From the NCBI GenBank assembly GCA_012961925.1, contig DTYK01000034.1:1-6690 (forward strand): 6,690 nt of DNA, given 5' to 3'. This document shows, in pieces, positions 5,556 to 6,690 of this stretch (position 1 is its first letter; each line of letters starts with the position of its first letter). The position numbers and the translations under genes are program-made. The notes under the pieces were generated by a model. The model saw only the letters and a list, made by a program, of their open reading frames with translations, had not been told where the DNA came from and made no database searches. The DNA is from Candidatus Latescibacterota bacterium (GTDB lineage Bacteria > Latescibacterota > MVCY01 > DTYK01).

Positions 5556-6690
5556 TCACCCAACCTCGATCAGTTCCATCCTCCCCTTGTGCAACCGACT
5601 GAGGGTCTGCCTTACCACCAGATTTTCATCTTCCCTGAGGGTAGGGTCTACCTCCACCAGTGCAAAGGCCTCCCGTCGGGCCCTTGACAACAAATGGCTG
5701 TCCTTCAATATGTCGCCGAACTTAAGCTCAGGCATCCCCCACTGCCTCGTACCGAAGAACTCTCCGGGACCACGCAGCTCTAAATCGGTCTCCGCAATCT
5801 TAAAGCCATCGTTCGTCCTGCACATCGTCCCCAGTCGCATCTTAGCCTCTTCCGAGAGCGGATAGGAAGCCAGGAGTATGCAATAGGACTGATGCGGTCC
5901 CCGCCCAACCCGTCCACGAAGCTGATGAAGCTGAGAAAGACCAAACCTTTCAGCATGCTCCACCACCATAACTGAGGCATTAGGGACATCGACACCCACC
6001 TCGATCACAGTGGTCGAGACCAACACATCTATCTCCCCAGACTTGAAAGCGGCCATCACTGCTTCCTTCTCCTCGGTCTTCATCCTTCCGTGGAGCAGGG
6101 CGAGGTGGAACCCTGCGAGCGGACCCTCCTTCAGCTTTTCGTAGCTCTCCGTAGCCGCCTTTAAATCGGACTTTTCGGACTCCTCCACAAGGGGATAGAC
6201 GATATAAGCCTGTCTTCCTTTCCTCAGTTCCCTCCGAATGAAGTCCAAAACCTCTTCCCGCTTGGAGTCCGGCCGCCACACCGTCCGTACCCGCCTTCTC
6301 CCGGGCGGCAACTCATCAAGTACAGAGCTATCCAGGTCACCGTAAAGGGTAAGAGCTAAGCTCCGTGGTATGGGGGTGGCCGTCATCACCAGAACATCCG
6401 GTCTACTCCCTTTCGACCGCAAGGCTGCCCTCTGCATGACTCCGAACTTGTGTTGCTCATCTATAACGACCAGCCCAAGTCTATGGAATTCAACCGCTTC
6501 TTCAAGCAGTGCATGGGTGCCGATGATGATCTGGACATCACCGTTTGCTATCCATGATAAAACGCCCTCTCGCTGCGCTTTGCTCATCTTCCCGATAAGC
6601 AGGCATACCTTCACACTAAGTTCTTCCAGCAGACCGTGAATCGTAAGGAAATGCTGTTCTGCAAGCACCTCAGTTGGAGCCATCAAGACC
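5556..6690 (-). CDS. recG: ATP-dependent DNA helicase RecG, C-terminal part
   Basis: Partial gene: the reading frame runs off the right edge, and the first ATG visible (6681-6683) is internal, being the M of motif Ia MAPTEVLAEQH. RecG reverses stalled forks and migrates Holliday junctions. About 377 residues are present. Counting from the TTG codon at 6684-6686, they include motif II D76-E-Q-H, then motif III TATPIPR (102-108) and AYIVYPLVEES (160-170). Motif V is VSTTVIEVGVDVPNA (223-237), motif VI is QLHQLRGRVGRG (252-263), and the RecG-specific TRG region is TNDGFKIAETDLELRGPGE (291-309) followed by FFGTRQ. The chain ends with LIEVG, normal for the family. The N-terminal wedge domain and Walker A motif lie outside the window. 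The stop TGA is immediately followed by the hisS ATG. No break is seen, and the TRG region separates it from Mfd and PriA. Confidence 0.97.
   Translation of the reverse strand, partial: VLMAPTEVLAEQHFLTIHGLLEELSVKVCLLIGKMSKAQREGVLSWIANGDVQIIIGTHALLEEAVEFHRLGLVVIDEQHKFGVMQRAALRSKGSRPDVLVMTATPIPRSLALTLYGDLDSSVLDELPPGRRRVRTVWRPDSKREEVLDFIRRELRKGRQAYIVYPLVEESEKSDLKAATESYEKLKEGPLAGFHLALLHGRMKTEEKEAVMAAFKSGEIDVLVSTTVIEVGVDVPNASVMVVEHAERFGLSQLHQLRGRVGRGPHQSYCILLASYPLSEEAKMRLGTMCRTNDGFKIAETDLELRGPGEFFGTRQWGMPELKFGDILKDSHLLSRARREAFALVEVDPTLREDENLVVRQTLSRLHKGRMELIEVG

Noticed and set aside
6681..6686. TTG/ATG as the start of a short RecG-like helicase
   Set aside because: The M belongs to the conserved internal motif Ia MAPTE and the frame continues to the window edge, so the gene is cut, not truncated.

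Overview
The window is bacterial chromosomal DNA with a conventional housekeeping layout. It has a near-consensus sigma70-type promoter, Shine-Dalgarno (SD) sites, bacterial lipoprotein signal peptides, and the bacterial proteins NrdR, RecG and CspA. I see no tRNA or rRNA gene, CRISPR array, insertion sequence, phage gene or attachment site. The lineage cannot be fixed from the sequence. The most telling marker is an aspartyl-tRNA synthetase of the compact archaeal/eukaryotic type. Some bacteria use this type as a non-discriminating enzyme that also charges tRNA-Asn.

Left part, plus strand (1-2400): an extended -10 promoter with an A/T-rich upstream tract drives a small cold-shock protein gene through a leader of about 125 nt, and the gene ends in a strong intrinsic terminator. 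Two secreted lipoprotein genes follow, 36 nt apart. The first has a six-bladed TolB/PD40-type propeller behind a small beta-rich N-terminal domain. The second is a 201-residue protein of unknown function, apparently built from two copies of a beta-sandwich module. The first is best started at a TTG at 536, giving 390 residues. The open frame runs back to 434, but that start would lie inside the upstream terminator and would bury the signal peptide.

Right part, minus strand (6690 back to 2397): a co-directional cluster in transcription order recG (C-terminal part only, cut by the window edge), hisS, aspS (archaeal type), nrdR. The recG stop and hisS start are directly adjacent (TGA then ATG), hisS to aspS is about 27 nt, and aspS to nrdR is about 78 nt. 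This looks like one operon combining fork repair, two aminoacyl-tRNA synthetases and the repressor of ribonucleotide reductase genes. The lipoprotein pair and this cluster converge on a perfect 24-nt palindrome that probably ends transcription from one or both sides.

The least ordinary items are the uncharacterised lipoprotein pair with shared beta-sandwich modules, the archaeal-type AspRS, the eight-cysteine segment of HisRS, the mutually exclusive stems before nrdR, and the cold-shock leader. None is clear evidence for a wholly new system.
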